Part shown: positions 1-7,245 of the stretch, one piece after another
Layout of the letters: the number at the start of each line of letters is the position of its first letter
How positions within the stretch are numbered: position 1 is the stretch's first letter
Source of the DNA: Acidobacteriota bacterium
GTDB lineage: Bacteria > Acidobacteriota > Aminicenantia > Aminicenantales > Saccharicenantaceae
NCBI GenBank assembly: GCA_003476685.1
Contig: DMVN01000187.1
Location: forward strand, 1-10,136
Length of the DNA stretch: 10,136 nucleotides
Direction: 5' to 3'
Made by a program: the position numbers and the translations under genes
Notes under the pieces: generated by a model
What the model was told of the DNA's origin: nothing
What the model saw: the letters and a program-made list of their open reading frames with translations, nothing else
The model's database searches: none

Positions 1-1388
1 ATAATACACCGGAGGGTAAACTAGCATATTCCAAAGGCGCTCCAGAAACAATTCTCAATTCCTGTTCACATATTATGATTGGCGGCACCGTAAAAACTAT
101 TACAGAAAATGATAAAAGTGCCATCCAGGAAACATCCCGACAAATGGCAGGTAATGCGCTACGCGTATTAGGGCTTGCCTACTATCCTATTACCGGTAAT
201 TTATGCTGTAAAGAAGATGTAGAAAAACAAATGGTGTTCCTCGGACTGGCTGGCATGATTGACCCACCGCGTAAAGAAGCAAAAGACGCTATTAAGCTAT
301 GTCATAGCGCTGGTATTAAGACAGTGATGATTACCGGTGACCATAAAATTACAGCCACGGCAGTTGCCAGGGAACTTGGCATACTCCAGAATAATGTCGT
401 CATAACCGGAGCTGACCTAGATGCCATGAGTGATGAAGAATTCAGTCAGAAAGTAGAAAGTATTGATGTTTACGCTCGTGTATCACCCGCCCATAAACTG
501 CGCGTGGTTGATGCTTTTGACAAAAAAGGGCATATCGTCGCCATGACCGGTGATGGCGTCAATGATGCCCCTGCTCTCAAGAAAGCACATATTGGTATCG
601 CTATGGGTATCACCGGTACTGATGTCACCAAGGAAGCCGCCGCAATGGTACTGACTAACGATAACTTTGTCTCGATAGTAGGTGCCGTGGAAGAAGGAAG
701 AGGCATATTCCAGAATATAAAGAAGTTCCTCCTCTACCTGCTTTCTGCTAACGTAGGCGAGGTATTAATTATGTTTGTTGCCGGTGTGCTGGCTATGCCT
801 CTTCCCCTGTTAGCAATTCATTTGCTCTGGATAAATCTGACTACGGACGGATTACCCGCCCTAGCTCTATCTGTTGACCCGGCCGACCCCGATATCATGG
901 AACAACCTCCGCGTGATCCCGGATCCAGTATTTTTTCGCGACGGCTGATAACCCTGATTGCGGCACGCGGTGTTGTGATGGCAGTAGTAATGATAGCCTT
1001 GTTTACCTGGAAACTAACTTCTAATGGCGCTTCTATACGGGATACGGGAAACGTACTTATTCCCGAGGCCCAGACCATGATATTTTGCACTATCGTGTTG
1101 AATGAGCTTGTCAGTGTCTTTGCCTGCCGCTCCGAAATCCACAGTATCTTTAGAATAGGATTCTTCACTAATAAGTGGTTAATCATAGCGACGTTATCAT
1201 CCCTGGCTCTATTCTTGGTTATACTATACATACCGGCATTACAGAGCTTGTTCCATGTCGTTCCCATGCAGCTAATTGACTGGGCCGTGATTATCCCCGT
1301 ATCGCTCTCCGATTTTATTACCATAGAAGTTGTAAAATGGATCTACCGTATTAAGGACCGTAATCATAAGAACATAGCTGCAACATAA
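1..1388 (+). CDS. P2-type cation-transporting P-type ATPase, C-terminal part (Ca2+-ATPase-like), 5' truncated by window edge
   Basis: ATP-driven membrane cation pump; the visible part runs from the nucleotide-binding domain to the last membrane helices. The frame is open to the left edge (first full codon at 3), so the ATG at 75 is internal. Motifs seen: KGAPE of the N domain (33-47), DPPR (261-272), TGDH (333-344) and the P-domain hinge TGDGVNDAP (546-572). The DKTGT phosphorylation site, actuator domain and M1-M4 lie outside. In M5 the NVGE motif (Asn 750-752, Glu 759-761) and in M6 the NLTTD motif (Asn 834-836, second Thr 843-845, Asp 846-848) match SERCA residues N768, E771, N796, T799 and D800. 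A Glu in the M8-like segment fits E908. Calcium transport is therefore the best guess; Mn2+ or another cation is possible. It ends TAA at 1386-1388 and converges on the methyltransferase. It belongs to the low-GC arm. Confidence 0.93.
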   Translation, partial: NTPEGKLAYSKGAPETILNSCSHIMIGGTVKTITENDKSAIQETSRQMAGNALRVLGLAYYPITGNLCCKEDVEKQMVFLGLAGMIDPPRKEAKDAIKLCHSAGIKTVMITGDHKITATAVARELGILQNNVVITGADLDAMSDEEFSQKVESIDVYARVSPAHKLRVVDAFDKKGHIVAMTGDGVNDAPALKKAHIGIAMGITGTDVTKEAAAMVLTNDNFVSIVGAVEEGRGIFQNIKKFLLYLLSANVGEVLIMFVAGVLAMPLPLLAIHLLWINLTTDGLPALALSVDPADPDIMEQPPRDPGSSIFSRRLITLIAARGVVMAVVMIALFTWKLTSNGASIRDTGNVLIPEAQTMIFCTIVLNELVSVFACRSEIHSIFRIGFFTNKWLIIATLSSLALFLVILYIPALQSLFHVVPMQLIDWAVIIPVSLSDFITIEVVKWIYRIKDRNHKNIAAT

Positions 1389-1490
1389 TATCAGAATAAA
1401 CCCGGGCACTAAAATTTTGACCTGTTTTGAGATATACCGGCGAAGATAAAGTACTTCTGCGGTCTCTGCAGGGGAAATATAAATACTCCC
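1389..1490. other. Convergent intergenic gap, no gene
   Basis: About 100 bases lie between the stops of the P-type ATPase (+) and the methyltransferase (-). Short palindromes such as CCCGGG, AAGTACTT and CTGCAG are present, but there is no GC-rich hairpin followed by a T run on either strand, so I do not call an intrinsic terminator. Confidence 0.5.
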
Positions 1491-2087
1491 TTATCCGGAT
1501 TTAGCAAACTGTAACGTATAGCTCAAAAAGTTACCTCTTGAACGTACTAATCTGTATCCTGCTCGTTCACATTGCCGGCGCGTTGTCTTTCGCAAAGGAT
1601 AGTCAGTATCTATCACGAATTCACTTATGGCCAGTACACCCTCTCTTTTAAGAACACGATGTATCTCCTTCAAAGCTCTTGCTGCATCTGGTATCTCTTG
1701 CAGAACATCAACCAGGAATACGGCATCGAAGAAATCTTGTTCAAAGGGTAATTCATAAGCACTTGCCACGCATGTTTCAATATTATTAATCTTTTTGTTT
1801 TCTTCCTTCTCCAGTTTACGCATGAGCTTTTGTATCATTAACGGCTGAATGTCCATAGCATATAGTCTTCCCTCTTCGCCAATAACCCGCGCTATATCCA
1901 GAGTGCACGATCCTGAACCACAGCCCAATTCCAGAACTTTCATCCCGTTTTTTATTCCTGACCTTAATATCATCTTCGCCGGCGGCTGTAACCAGCGCCT
2001 GAGATTTGAATCTAAAAAGTATGTTATGAAAACGGGGACAGGAAACTTATGTATTTTCTTAATAATACGGGGAATGATAATAACCAC
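1491..2087 (-). CDS. Class I SAM-dependent methyltransferase (UbiE/Methyltransf_11-like), probably membrane anchored
   Basis: Transfers a methyl group from S-adenosylmethionine; the substrate cannot be told from sequence. With the GTG start at 2087 the product is 198 aa. The glycine-rich SAM motif LELGCGSG is at about residues 52-59, the acidic end of strand 2 (AMDIQP) at 77-82, a motif II-like DAVFLVDVL at 121-129, then the HRVLKREG segment typical of UbiE-like enzymes at 143-150. The start is uncertain. In-frame codons upstream of the GTG continue a hydrophobic stretch (VLYFFVILAV) that would make a transmembrane helix before the basic IPRIIKK. An AGGAG ribosome-binding-like sequence sits at 2125-2121, but no ATG, GTG or TTG lies just after it. 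The real protein may be about 10 residues longer with a non-standard start, or the sequence may have an error. It lies 163 bases downstream of the hydrolase on the same strand. Confidence 0.85.
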   Translation of the reverse strand: MVIIIPRIIKKIHKFPVPVFITYFLDSNLRRWLQPPAKMILRSGIKNGMKVLELGCGSGSCTLDIARVIGEEGRLYAMDIQPLMIQKLMRKLEKEENKKINNIETCVASAYELPFEQDFFDAVFLVDVLQEIPDAARALKEIHRVLKREGVLAISEFVIDTDYPLRKTTRRQCERAGYRLVRSRGNFLSYTLQFAKSG

Positions 2088-2250
2088 TGCCAGAATAACG
2101 AAAAAATATAAAACCGTACTCTCCTATCCTCAGTAATGCGGTACTGTCAATATTAACTCGATAGTGTTTTTACAAATTCTGCTAATATTTACCATCAGGG
2201 CCATTTATTTCCAGGATACCCCTCCAAATTCAGCGTTCTTATGACGAATT
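2088..2250. other. Intergenic gap between hydrolase and methyltransferase
   Basis: AT-rich spacer on the transcribed (-) strand. It holds a TTGACA-like box at 2150-2145 without a good -10 at normal distance, a 25-codon open frame at 2204-2130, and an AGGAG at 2125-2121 that probably serves the methyltransferase. No clear terminator is visible after the hydrolase. Confidence 0.4.
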
Positions 2251-2991
2251 TTACAGGTAACAGTCAAACCAGTCCCGGCTAATCTGCATAATTTGCTCAC
2301 AATAACAAGGGTCAGTAAAAGAATGGTCAGCGCCCTCCATGATTTCCAGTTTCTTCAATCCGGTAACACGGGCATATATGGCACGGGCGTTTTCCAGAGG
2401 CACCACTTCATCATTACCACCATGAAAAATGAGCAGGGGCTGTTTCATTAATGATACTTGATGAAGAACATCATGCTGTTGCAAATCTGCGAAGAAACCT
2501 GTGCCCAGTTTGTTCCCTGAAGGAAGCTGCACATAGCCTTGCTCTTTGATACTTGCCCATGCTTCACGGGGTGGCTGGGGAAATTCATAAGGTGCTGCTA
2601 GAGTTACGACTACTTTAACACGCGTATCCGATACTGCGAGAACAATAGTAGCACCAAAACTGGAACCGATGACAGCGATACGCTCACTGTTAATATCCGC
2701 CTTCTGTAGATAAGTTAGTGCTGCCTGATAATCTTTTATTCTTGCCGTAAGCGTAGTATCTTCGAATTTGCCTTCACTTTTTGTCTCACCTTCACCACAT
2801 CCCCGGTAGTTAAAGCGTAGTGTCGCAAATCCCAGGCTAGAGAACCACGGGACAAAAAGCTGCCATTTATTGCCATTCATTGAACTCTCAAAACCATGTG
2901 ACAGCAGTACACAAGGCGCACTCTTGCCAGGTGACTGAAATTTGCCTTTTATTACCTGCCCTTCACTGTGGAATTCAATCAATTGTTCCAT
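2251..2991 (-). CDS. Alpha/beta hydrolase (serine hydrolase, dienelactone hydrolase/acyl-peptidase-like)
   Basis: Cytoplasmic serine hydrolase of 246 aa; no signal peptide is seen and the physiological ester or amide substrate is unknown. The oxyanion-hole HGF motif is at residues 32-34 and the NYRGCGEG segment at 61-68. The nucleophile elbow GSSFG is at 109-113 with Ser111. The acid is likely Asp194 in GGNDEVVP, and the base His223 in GADHSF, completing the triad in the usual order. Length and layout fit a compact single-domain family with a short lid around residues 135-175. The ATG at 2991 has a strong AAGGAG at 3006-3001 with nine bases of spacing. The mutS stop is only 18 bases upstream, so the two are probably co-transcribed in this arm. 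It belongs to the low-GC arm. Confidence 0.92.
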   Translation of the reverse strand: MEQLIEFHSEGQVIKGKFQSPGKSAPCVLLSHGFESSMNGNKWQLFVPWFSSLGFATLRFNYRGCGEGETKSEGKFEDTTLTARIKDYQAALTYLQKADINSERIAVIGSSFGATIVLAVSDTRVKVVVTLAAPYEFPQPPREAWASIKEQGYVQLPSGNKLGTGFFADLQQHDVLHQVSLMKQPLLIFHGGNDEVVPLENARAIYARVTGLKKLEIMEGADHSFTDPCYCEQIMQISRDWFDCYL

Positions 2992-3000
2992 ATCACATTA

Positions 3001-3006
3001 CTCCTT
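3001..3006 (-). promoter_or_regulatory. Ribosome binding site of the alpha/beta hydrolase
   Basis: AAGGAG on the - strand, nine bases before the ATG at 2991, directly downstream of the mutS stop. It fixes the hydrolase start. Confidence 0.75.
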
Positions 3007-3009
3007 AAA

Positions 3010-5625
3010 TTATGCCTGTGTCTTACCGTCTTTCTGCACTTTTTTCTGCAATTCGTAGAGCTTGGTAATTGCTTCCAGCGGTGTTAAAGCATCAATTTCC
3101 AGAGTGGAAATCTCATCAGCCAGCAGGGAATTCGCTGCCCACAAGGATAATTGAGGAGTAATTTTACTGATAGATTGCTGCTTACTTCTCCCAGCGGAGT
3201 GGTTCCCATTCTCAAAAGCTGCCAGTACTTCTTGCGCACGATTAATTACGGATCGCGGGAGGCCTGCCAGTTGCGCCACATGAATACCATAGCTCCGGTC
3301 GGCGCCACCAGGCACTATCTTACGTAAAAAAATTACCTCTTTATCTTTTTCTAATACTGCCACATTAAAATTCTTTACTCTGGGAAGAGAGTCTGCCAGT
3401 TCTACTAATTCATGATAATGCGTGGCAAAAAGAGTTTTTGCTCCTAAGCGGGGATTATTATGAATATATTCCGCAACGGCACGTGCGATAGAAATACCGT
3501 CATAGGTGCTGGTACCGCGGCCAATCTCATCGAGGATAATCAGTGACCGCGGGCTGGAATTATTTAAAATATTGGCAGTTTCCACCATCTCCACCATGAA
3601 GGTCGACTGGCCGGCGGTCAAAAAATCCATGGCCCCGACTCTGGTGAAAATCCGGTCCACCAGCCCGATCCTGGCCTGCCTGGCCGGGACGAAAGAACCC
3701 ATCTGGGCCAGCAAGCAGATCAGAGCCACCTGTCTGAGGTAGGTGGACTTGCCGCCCATGTTGGGTCCGGTAATTATCAGGATCTGGTTTTCGTTACGGT
3801 CCAGGTAGGTATCGTTGGGAATGAATGGTTCGCCCTGCACCACTTCTATCACCGGGTGCCTCCCGTCAGCAATAGCCAGGATATCGCTCTCCTCCACCTC
3901 CGGCCGGGTGTAATTCCTCTGGTGGGCTAGCTCGGCCAGAGACAGGAGCACGTCCAGCAGAGCCAGGTTCTGGGCCATCTGCTGCAGGCGGGAAACCTGC
4001 TGGCTGACTTCCTCCCGCACCTGCAGGAAAAGCTCGTATTCCAGCTCGTTACTCCGGGCTTCGGCCCCGAGCACCCGTTCTTCATATTCTTTCAATTCCG
4101 GGGTGATGAACCTTTCGCTGTTGACCAGGGTTTGCTTGCGCTGGTAATCAGCCGGCACCAGGGACAGGTTGGGCCTGGTCACTTCAATGTAGTAGCCAAA
4201 AACCTTATTGTACCTGACCTTAAGCGAGGAGATGCCAGTTCTCTCCCGTTCCCTTCTTTCAATCTGGGCGATGAAAGTCTTACCGGAATGACTGATTTTT
4301 CTCAGTTCATCCAGCTCCTGGTGGAAGCCGGCTTTGATCAGGCCGCCTTCCTGAAGGAGAACGGCCGGTTCATCCAGGATGGCCCGGTCGATTAACCCGG
4401 CCACATCCTGCAGGTTGTCCCAGGAAGACTTTATTTGCTCGAAATTTTCGGCCCGGAAATCCTTAAGCTGGCTTTCAATCTCGGGCAGGGGCCACAGGGA
4501 TTTTTTCAGGGCCACCAGGTCCCGGGGGCTGGCCGCCGCCAGCGAAATCCTGGTGGTCAGCTTCTCCAGGTCGAGAATCTGGCGCAGCTGTTTTCTGATT
4601 TCCTGCCTGACGATGGGCTTCTTTAAGGCTTCCTCCACCGCTTCCTGCCGCCGCCTGATTTCCTGACACTCCAGCAGCGGGTGCAACAGCCAGTTCTTTA
4701 GCAATCTGGCGCCGGGAGCGGTCAGGGTAAAATCAATCACCCCCAGCAGGGATTCGGCCACCTGCCCGGTGCGCAGATTCTTGACCAGTTCCAGGTTGCG
4801 CACGGCGATGGCGTCCAGGACCATGGTCAGGCCCGAAGTCTGATAGGACATCTTCCTGATATAGCCGGCCGTTTCCCGCCTGTTCTTCTTCAGGTAATAA
4901 AGAAGAGCCCCGGCAGCGGACACCGCCAGCGGTCGGCCCTGCAGTCCGAAACCCTCCAGTGAAGCTACCCGAAAATGCTCGAGAAGCAGGCTTGAAGCCT
5001 GCGAGTAATCAAAAGACCAGGGCTCAACCTGGCTGAGGGCCAGGTCGGCCAGGTCGGTCGAGGCCAGCAGACCTTTTATGACCGGTTCCTGGCCTTCGGG
5101 ACAGATTATTTCTTTCGGCCCGAGGCGGAATATCTCGTCCAGCAGAGCCTTGCGGCTGGCCTCCTCCCCATCCATAGCTATTATCTTGCCGGAGAGGAGG
5201 TCAGTGCTGGCTGCGCCCCAGCGGCCGTCGGTCAGAATCAGGCTCAGGACACCGAAGCTTTCGGCCCGGTCCTCGCCCTCAATTTCCACTGCCGTCCCGG
5301 GAGTGAGCACCTTGATAACTTCTCGCCTGACCACGCCCCTGGCCTGTCTCGGGTCTTCCACCTGCTCGCAGATGGCCACTTTGTAACCGGCTTTCAGCAG
5401 CCGGGCCAGGTAAGAATTCACCGAGTGATAGGGCACGCCGCACATCGGGACATTCTGACGGGAGGTCAGGGCGATACCCAGCAGGGCCGAGCCCAGGTGG
5501 GCATCCTCAAAAAACATTTCATAAAAATCGCCTAGCCGGAAAAAGAGCAGGCAATCCCGGTGCTGGGCTTTAATCCGGTGATACTGCTCCATCATCGGGG
5601 TCAGGGTATCGTCTTTTCTGTTCAT
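3010..5625 (-). CDS. mutS: DNA mismatch repair protein MutS (possibly a hybrid of two mutS genes)
   Basis: Recognises base mismatches and small loops in DNA and, with ATP, recruits MutL. With the ATG at 5625 the product is 871 aa, usual for MutS1. The N-terminus reads DTLTPMMEQY like other MutS proteins. The mismatch-reading Phe-x-Glu is F34 and E36 in GDFYEMF. Connector, lever and clamp regions follow; then Walker A GPNMGGKST at about 620-628, STFMVEM at 674-680, Walker B LIILDEIGRGTS at about 695-706 and the ATHYHEL histidine loop at 734-740. The frame is open to 5712, but those 29 extra codons are not MutS-like and cover the divergent promoter region. Base composition jumps from about 58% to 42% GC at 3581-3604 (residues about 675-682). 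The first three quarters therefore match the right arm and the last quarter the left arm. Confidence 0.95.
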   Translation of the reverse strand: MNRKDDTLTPMMEQYHRIKAQHRDCLLFFRLGDFYEMFFEDAHLGSALLGIALTSRQNVPMCGVPYHSVNSYLARLLKAGYKVAICEQVEDPRQARGVVRREVIKVLTPGTAVEIEGEDRAESFGVLSLILTDGRWGAASTDLLSGKIIAMDGEEASRKALLDEIFRLGPKEIICPEGQEPVIKGLLASTDLADLALSQVEPWSFDYSQASSLLLEHFRVASLEGFGLQGRPLAVSAAGALLYYLKKNRRETAGYIRKMSYQTSGLTMVLDAIAVRNLELVKNLRTGQVAESLLGVIDFTLTAPGARLLKNWLLHPLLECQEIRRRQEAVEEALKKPIVRQEIRKQLRQILDLEKLTTRISLAAASPRDLVALKKSLWPLPEIESQLKDFRAENFEQIKSSWDNLQDVAGLIDRAILDEPAVLLQEGGLIKAGFHQELDELRKISHSGKTFIAQIERRERERTGISSLKVRYNKVFGYYIEVTRPNLSLVPADYQRKQTLVNSERFITPELKEYEERVLGAEARSNELEYELFLQVREEVSQQVSRLQQMAQNLALLDVLLSLAELAHQRNYTRPEVEESDILAIADGRHPVIEVVQGEPFIPNDTYLDRNENQILIITGPNMGGKSTYLRQVALICLLAQMGSFVPARQARIGLVDRIFTRVGAMDFLTAGQSTFMVEMVETANILNNSSPRSLIILDEIGRGTSTYDGISIARAVAEYIHNNPRLGAKTLFATHYHELVELADSLPRVKNFNVAVLEKDKEVIFLRKIVPGGADRSYGIHVAQLAGLPRSVINRAQEVLAAFENGNHSAGRSKQQSISKITPQLSLWAANSLLADEISTLEIDALTPLEAITKLYELQKKVQKDGKTQA
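3581..3604. other. mutS: Compositional breakpoint inside mutS (probable contig chimera or recombination junction)
   Basis: Left of this site codons are AT-leaning (bases 3301-3600: 127/300 G+C). Right of it they are GC-rich (3601-3900: 175/300). The site holds a near-perfect 9-base tandem, TCCACCATC then TCCACCATG (3581-3598), encoding MVEMVE on the - strand. This is one of the most conserved stretches of MutS, so an identical short sequence in two unrelated mutS genes is plausible. The frame and domain order are undisturbed. Confidence 0.7.
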
Positions 5626-5652
5626 GGGATTGGTTTGTAACCTATAAACTAT

Positions 5653-5658
5653 ATTATA
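5653..5658 (-). promoter_or_regulatory. Candidate -10 box for mutS
   Basis: A perfect TATAAT reads on the - strand 27 bases before the mutS ATG at 5625. At 17-base spacing the upstream hexamer (GCGGTT) is poor. A TTGCAA lies only 13 bases upstream. The call therefore rests on the -10 and its position alone. Confidence 0.4.
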
Positions 5659-5705
5659 TCCGGTCTTTAATTTGCAACCGCTCCCGGCCTCTTCCTCCAT
5701 TTGAT

Positions 5706-5734
5706 TTGACAATCGGGGCCATAAGTTTTAGTAT
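5706..5734 (+). promoter_or_regulatory. Sigma-70-type promoter of pgsA
   Basis: A consensus -35 TTGACA (5706-5711) is followed, after exactly 17 bases, by TAGTAT (5729-5734; four of six match TATAAT). Transcription would begin near 5741, giving a leader of about 30 bases before the pgsA ATG at 5770. Confidence 0.65.
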
Positions 5735-5769
5735 TAAAAACTGATAATTTACTGGAATTAATAATTAGT

Positions 5770-6318
5770 ATGAATGCACCGACTGTCCTGACCATAATCA
5801 GAATGCTGGCCATCCCGGGATTGGTAGCTGTAATGCTTACTCCTTTTCCCGGTCATGAAGTGGTGGCCTTTGCCGTGTTCGTGCTGGCCTGCCTGACCGA
5901 TATGCTGGACGGCTTCTGGGCCAGGAGAAAAAAGCAGGAAACGGTTCTCGGGTCATTGCTCGACCCGCTGGCCGACAAGCTGCTTATCGCCTCAGCTCTC
6001 ATTTGCCTGGTGGAAGGCGGGGTGGTGGCGGCCTGGATGGCCATCATCATCGTCGGACGGGAGCTGGCTGTAACCGGTTTCCGGGCTATTGCCGCTTCCC
6101 GCGGTTTTCACATTCCCGCTTCTGGCTGGGGAAAGCTCAAGATGATTTTCGAGACGGTAATCGTGGCCATCCTGATTCTCGGACAGACCCACCTGGGCCT
6201 GCTCTACCGCCTGGCCCATAATTACGGTTTATGGCTGGTGGTGATTATTGCCCTGGCTTCAGCCCTGGAATATTTCATCCGCTTTGGACCGCAGGTAATA
6301 AAAGAGACTTCAGCCTGA
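5770..6318 (+). CDS. pgsA: CDP-diacylglycerol-glycerol-3-phosphate 3-phosphatidyltransferase (phosphatidylglycerophosphate synthase)
   Basis: Inner-membrane enzyme that joins CDP-diacylglycerol and glycerol-3-phosphate to give phosphatidylglycerophosphate and CMP, the committed step to phosphatidylglycerol and cardiolipin. The 182 aa length is normal. The CDP-alcohol phosphotransferase signature D-x2-D-G-x2-A-R-x8-G-x3-D-x3-D is complete: D44, D47, G48, A51, R52, G61, D65 and D69. A GRE follows at 96-98 and a GKLKM at 121-125, both usual in PgsA. Several hydrophobic helices are visible (about 6-24, 30-46, 70-95, 127-140, 152-170). The N-terminus MNAPTVLTIIR is typical, supporting the ATG at 5770, although the ribosome-binding site is weak. 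It is divergent from mutS and its last 9 bases overlap the end of fabD. Related phosphatidyltransferases share the signature, but size and flanking motifs favour PgsA. Confidence 0.93.
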   Translation: MNAPTVLTIIRMLAIPGLVAVMLTPFPGHEVVAFAVFVLACLTDMLDGFWARRKKQETVLGSLLDPLADKLLIASALICLVEGGVVAAWMAIIIVGRELAVTGFRAIAASRGFHIPASGWGKLKMIFETVIVAILILGQTHLGLLYRLAHNYGLWLVVIIALASALEYFIRFGPQVIKETSA

Positions 6319-7233
6319 AATTGCCTGGCGGCAGCTTTCCAGCGAGTTCATATCTTCCACATTGAACAAACTCGGGGCTTCAGCCCACGGCCGGGAAATT
6401 CTTTTCAAAAGACCCGTCAGGACTTTGCCCGGACCCAGTTCCACTGCCTGCCTAACCCCCAGTTCCCGCAGGCGCTGCATGGCTGGATACCAGAGAACCG
6501 GGCTGAAGACCTGGCGGTAGAGCAATTCCCTGGCCTCCTCCCCGGAACTTATTTCGCGGGTGGTAACGTTGGAGATTACGGGAAAGGCCGGGTCGCGAAA
6601 ATTGATCTTTTCCAGGTCGGCCCTGAGTTTTTCGGCCGCGGGCTTCATCAAGCTGGTGTGGAAGGGGCCACTCACCTGAAGCAGCACCGAACGCGGCGCT
6701 TTCAAAACGGCCAGGGCTTCTTCCACAGCTTCTTTTTCTCCGGCAATGACAACCTGGTCCTCGGCGTTCCAGTTAGCCACCTGGACCAGGCCGGAGCTGA
6801 CCGCCTTCAAACCCTCCTCCACTTTTTGATAATCGAGGCCAAGGACGGCGGCCATAGTCCCCTGCCCCGGCGGCACGGCTTCCATCATGTAGCGGCCGCG
6901 GTTATGGACCAGTTTTACTGCTTCGGCAAAATCAAGACTCCCGGCGGCCACCAGGGCTGAGTATTCACCAAGACTGTGGCCGGCCGCCAGGTCCGGTTTT
7001 ATTCGGAGCAGGCGAAAGGCTATATAGCTGACCGTAAGCAGGGCTGGCTGAGCCCGGCTGGTCAGACGCAACTCCTCTTCGGGACCCTCCAGGCACAGGC
7101 GGGAAAGGCTGAAACCCAGCGCTTCATCAGCCAGGTTGAAAATCTCCCTGGCTTCCTGGCTGCGTTCAAAAAAATCCCGGCCCATTCCCACCGCCTGCGA
7201 ACCCTGACCTGGAAAAAGGAAAATTCTGCTCAT
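6310..7233 (-). CDS. fabD: Malonyl-CoA:ACP transacylase FabD
   Basis: Cytoplasmic enzyme that moves malonyl from CoA to acyl carrier protein, feeding fatty acid elongation. The product is 307 aa, the usual size. Seen: FPGQGSQ at 7-13, nucleophile elbow GHSLGE at 85-90 with Ser87, Arg112 in the NRGRYMMEAV segment (counterpart of E. coli R117), the catalytic His192 in GPFHTSLM, and ELGPGKVLTGLLKR near the C-terminus. The start is the ATG at 7233: the protein begins MSRIFLFPGQG as expected and AAAGGA (7245-7240) lies six bases upstream. The frame is open further upstream, but that part overlaps the preceding gene and is not FabD-like. The SurA-like gene ends 11 bases before the start, so fabD is the last visible gene of the envelope operon. 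It converges on pgsA with a 9-base overlap. Confidence 0.96.
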   Translation of the reverse strand: MSRIFLFPGQGSQAVGMGRDFFERSQEAREIFNLADEALGFSLSRLCLEGPEEELRLTSRAQPALLTVSYIAFRLLRIKPDLAAGHSLGEYSALVAAGSLDFAEAVKLVHNRGRYMMEAVPPGQGTMAAVLGLDYQKVEEGLKAVSSGLVQVANWNAEDQVVIAGEKEAVEEALAVLKAPRSVLLQVSGPFHTSLMKPAAEKLRADLEKINFRDPAFPVISNVTTREISSGEEARELLYRQVFSPVLWYPAMQRLRELGVRQAVELGPGKVLTGLLKRISRPWAEAPSLFNVEDMNSLESCRQAISG

Positions 7234-7239
7234 AGCTTT

Positions 7240-7245
7240 TCCTTT
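7240..7245 (-). promoter_or_regulatory. Ribosome binding site of fabD
   Basis: AAAGGA on the - strand, six bases before the ATG at 7233. It decides the fabD start against longer upstream options and touches the stop codon of the SurA-like gene. Confidence 0.6.

Larger units (their letters stand above)
5626..5769. other. Divergent mutS-pgsA intergenic region
   Basis: A 144-base AT-rich region in the otherwise GC-rich right arm, lying between two divergent genes. It contains the pgsA promoter and a candidate mutS -10. A short inverted repeat, GGTT-TGT-AACC (5633-5643), sits just upstream of the mutS ATG. A strong Shine-Dalgarno is not seen for either gene. Confidence 0.6.

Noticed and set aside
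818..1324. A long open frame on the - strand opposite the P-type ATPase
   Set aside because: It lies entirely opposite conserved transmembrane helices of the pump and encodes no recognisable protein; it is a shadow of the real gene.
1389..1490. A possible bidirectional terminator between the ATPase and methyltransferase genes
   Set aside because: Only short isolated palindromes are present, with no stable stem followed by a T run.
2145..2150. TTGACA on the - strand as a methyltransferase promoter
   Set aside because: The hexamer at 17-base spacing is ATAGGA, a poor -10, and the better TATA-like sequence is too far away.
2130..2204. A 24-residue open frame (ATG 2204, TGA 2132-2130) just before the methyltransferase
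   Set aside because: It has no well-placed ribosome-binding site and no recognisable motif. In an AT-rich spacer such a frame is expected by chance, though a leader peptide cannot be excluded.
5626..5712. A 29-codon N-terminal extension of MutS from an ATG at 5712
   Set aside because: The extension has no likeness to MutS N-termini, is AT-rich unlike the coding sequence of this arm, and overlaps the pgsA -35 box and the candidate mutS -10. The ATG at 5625 gives a standard MutS start.
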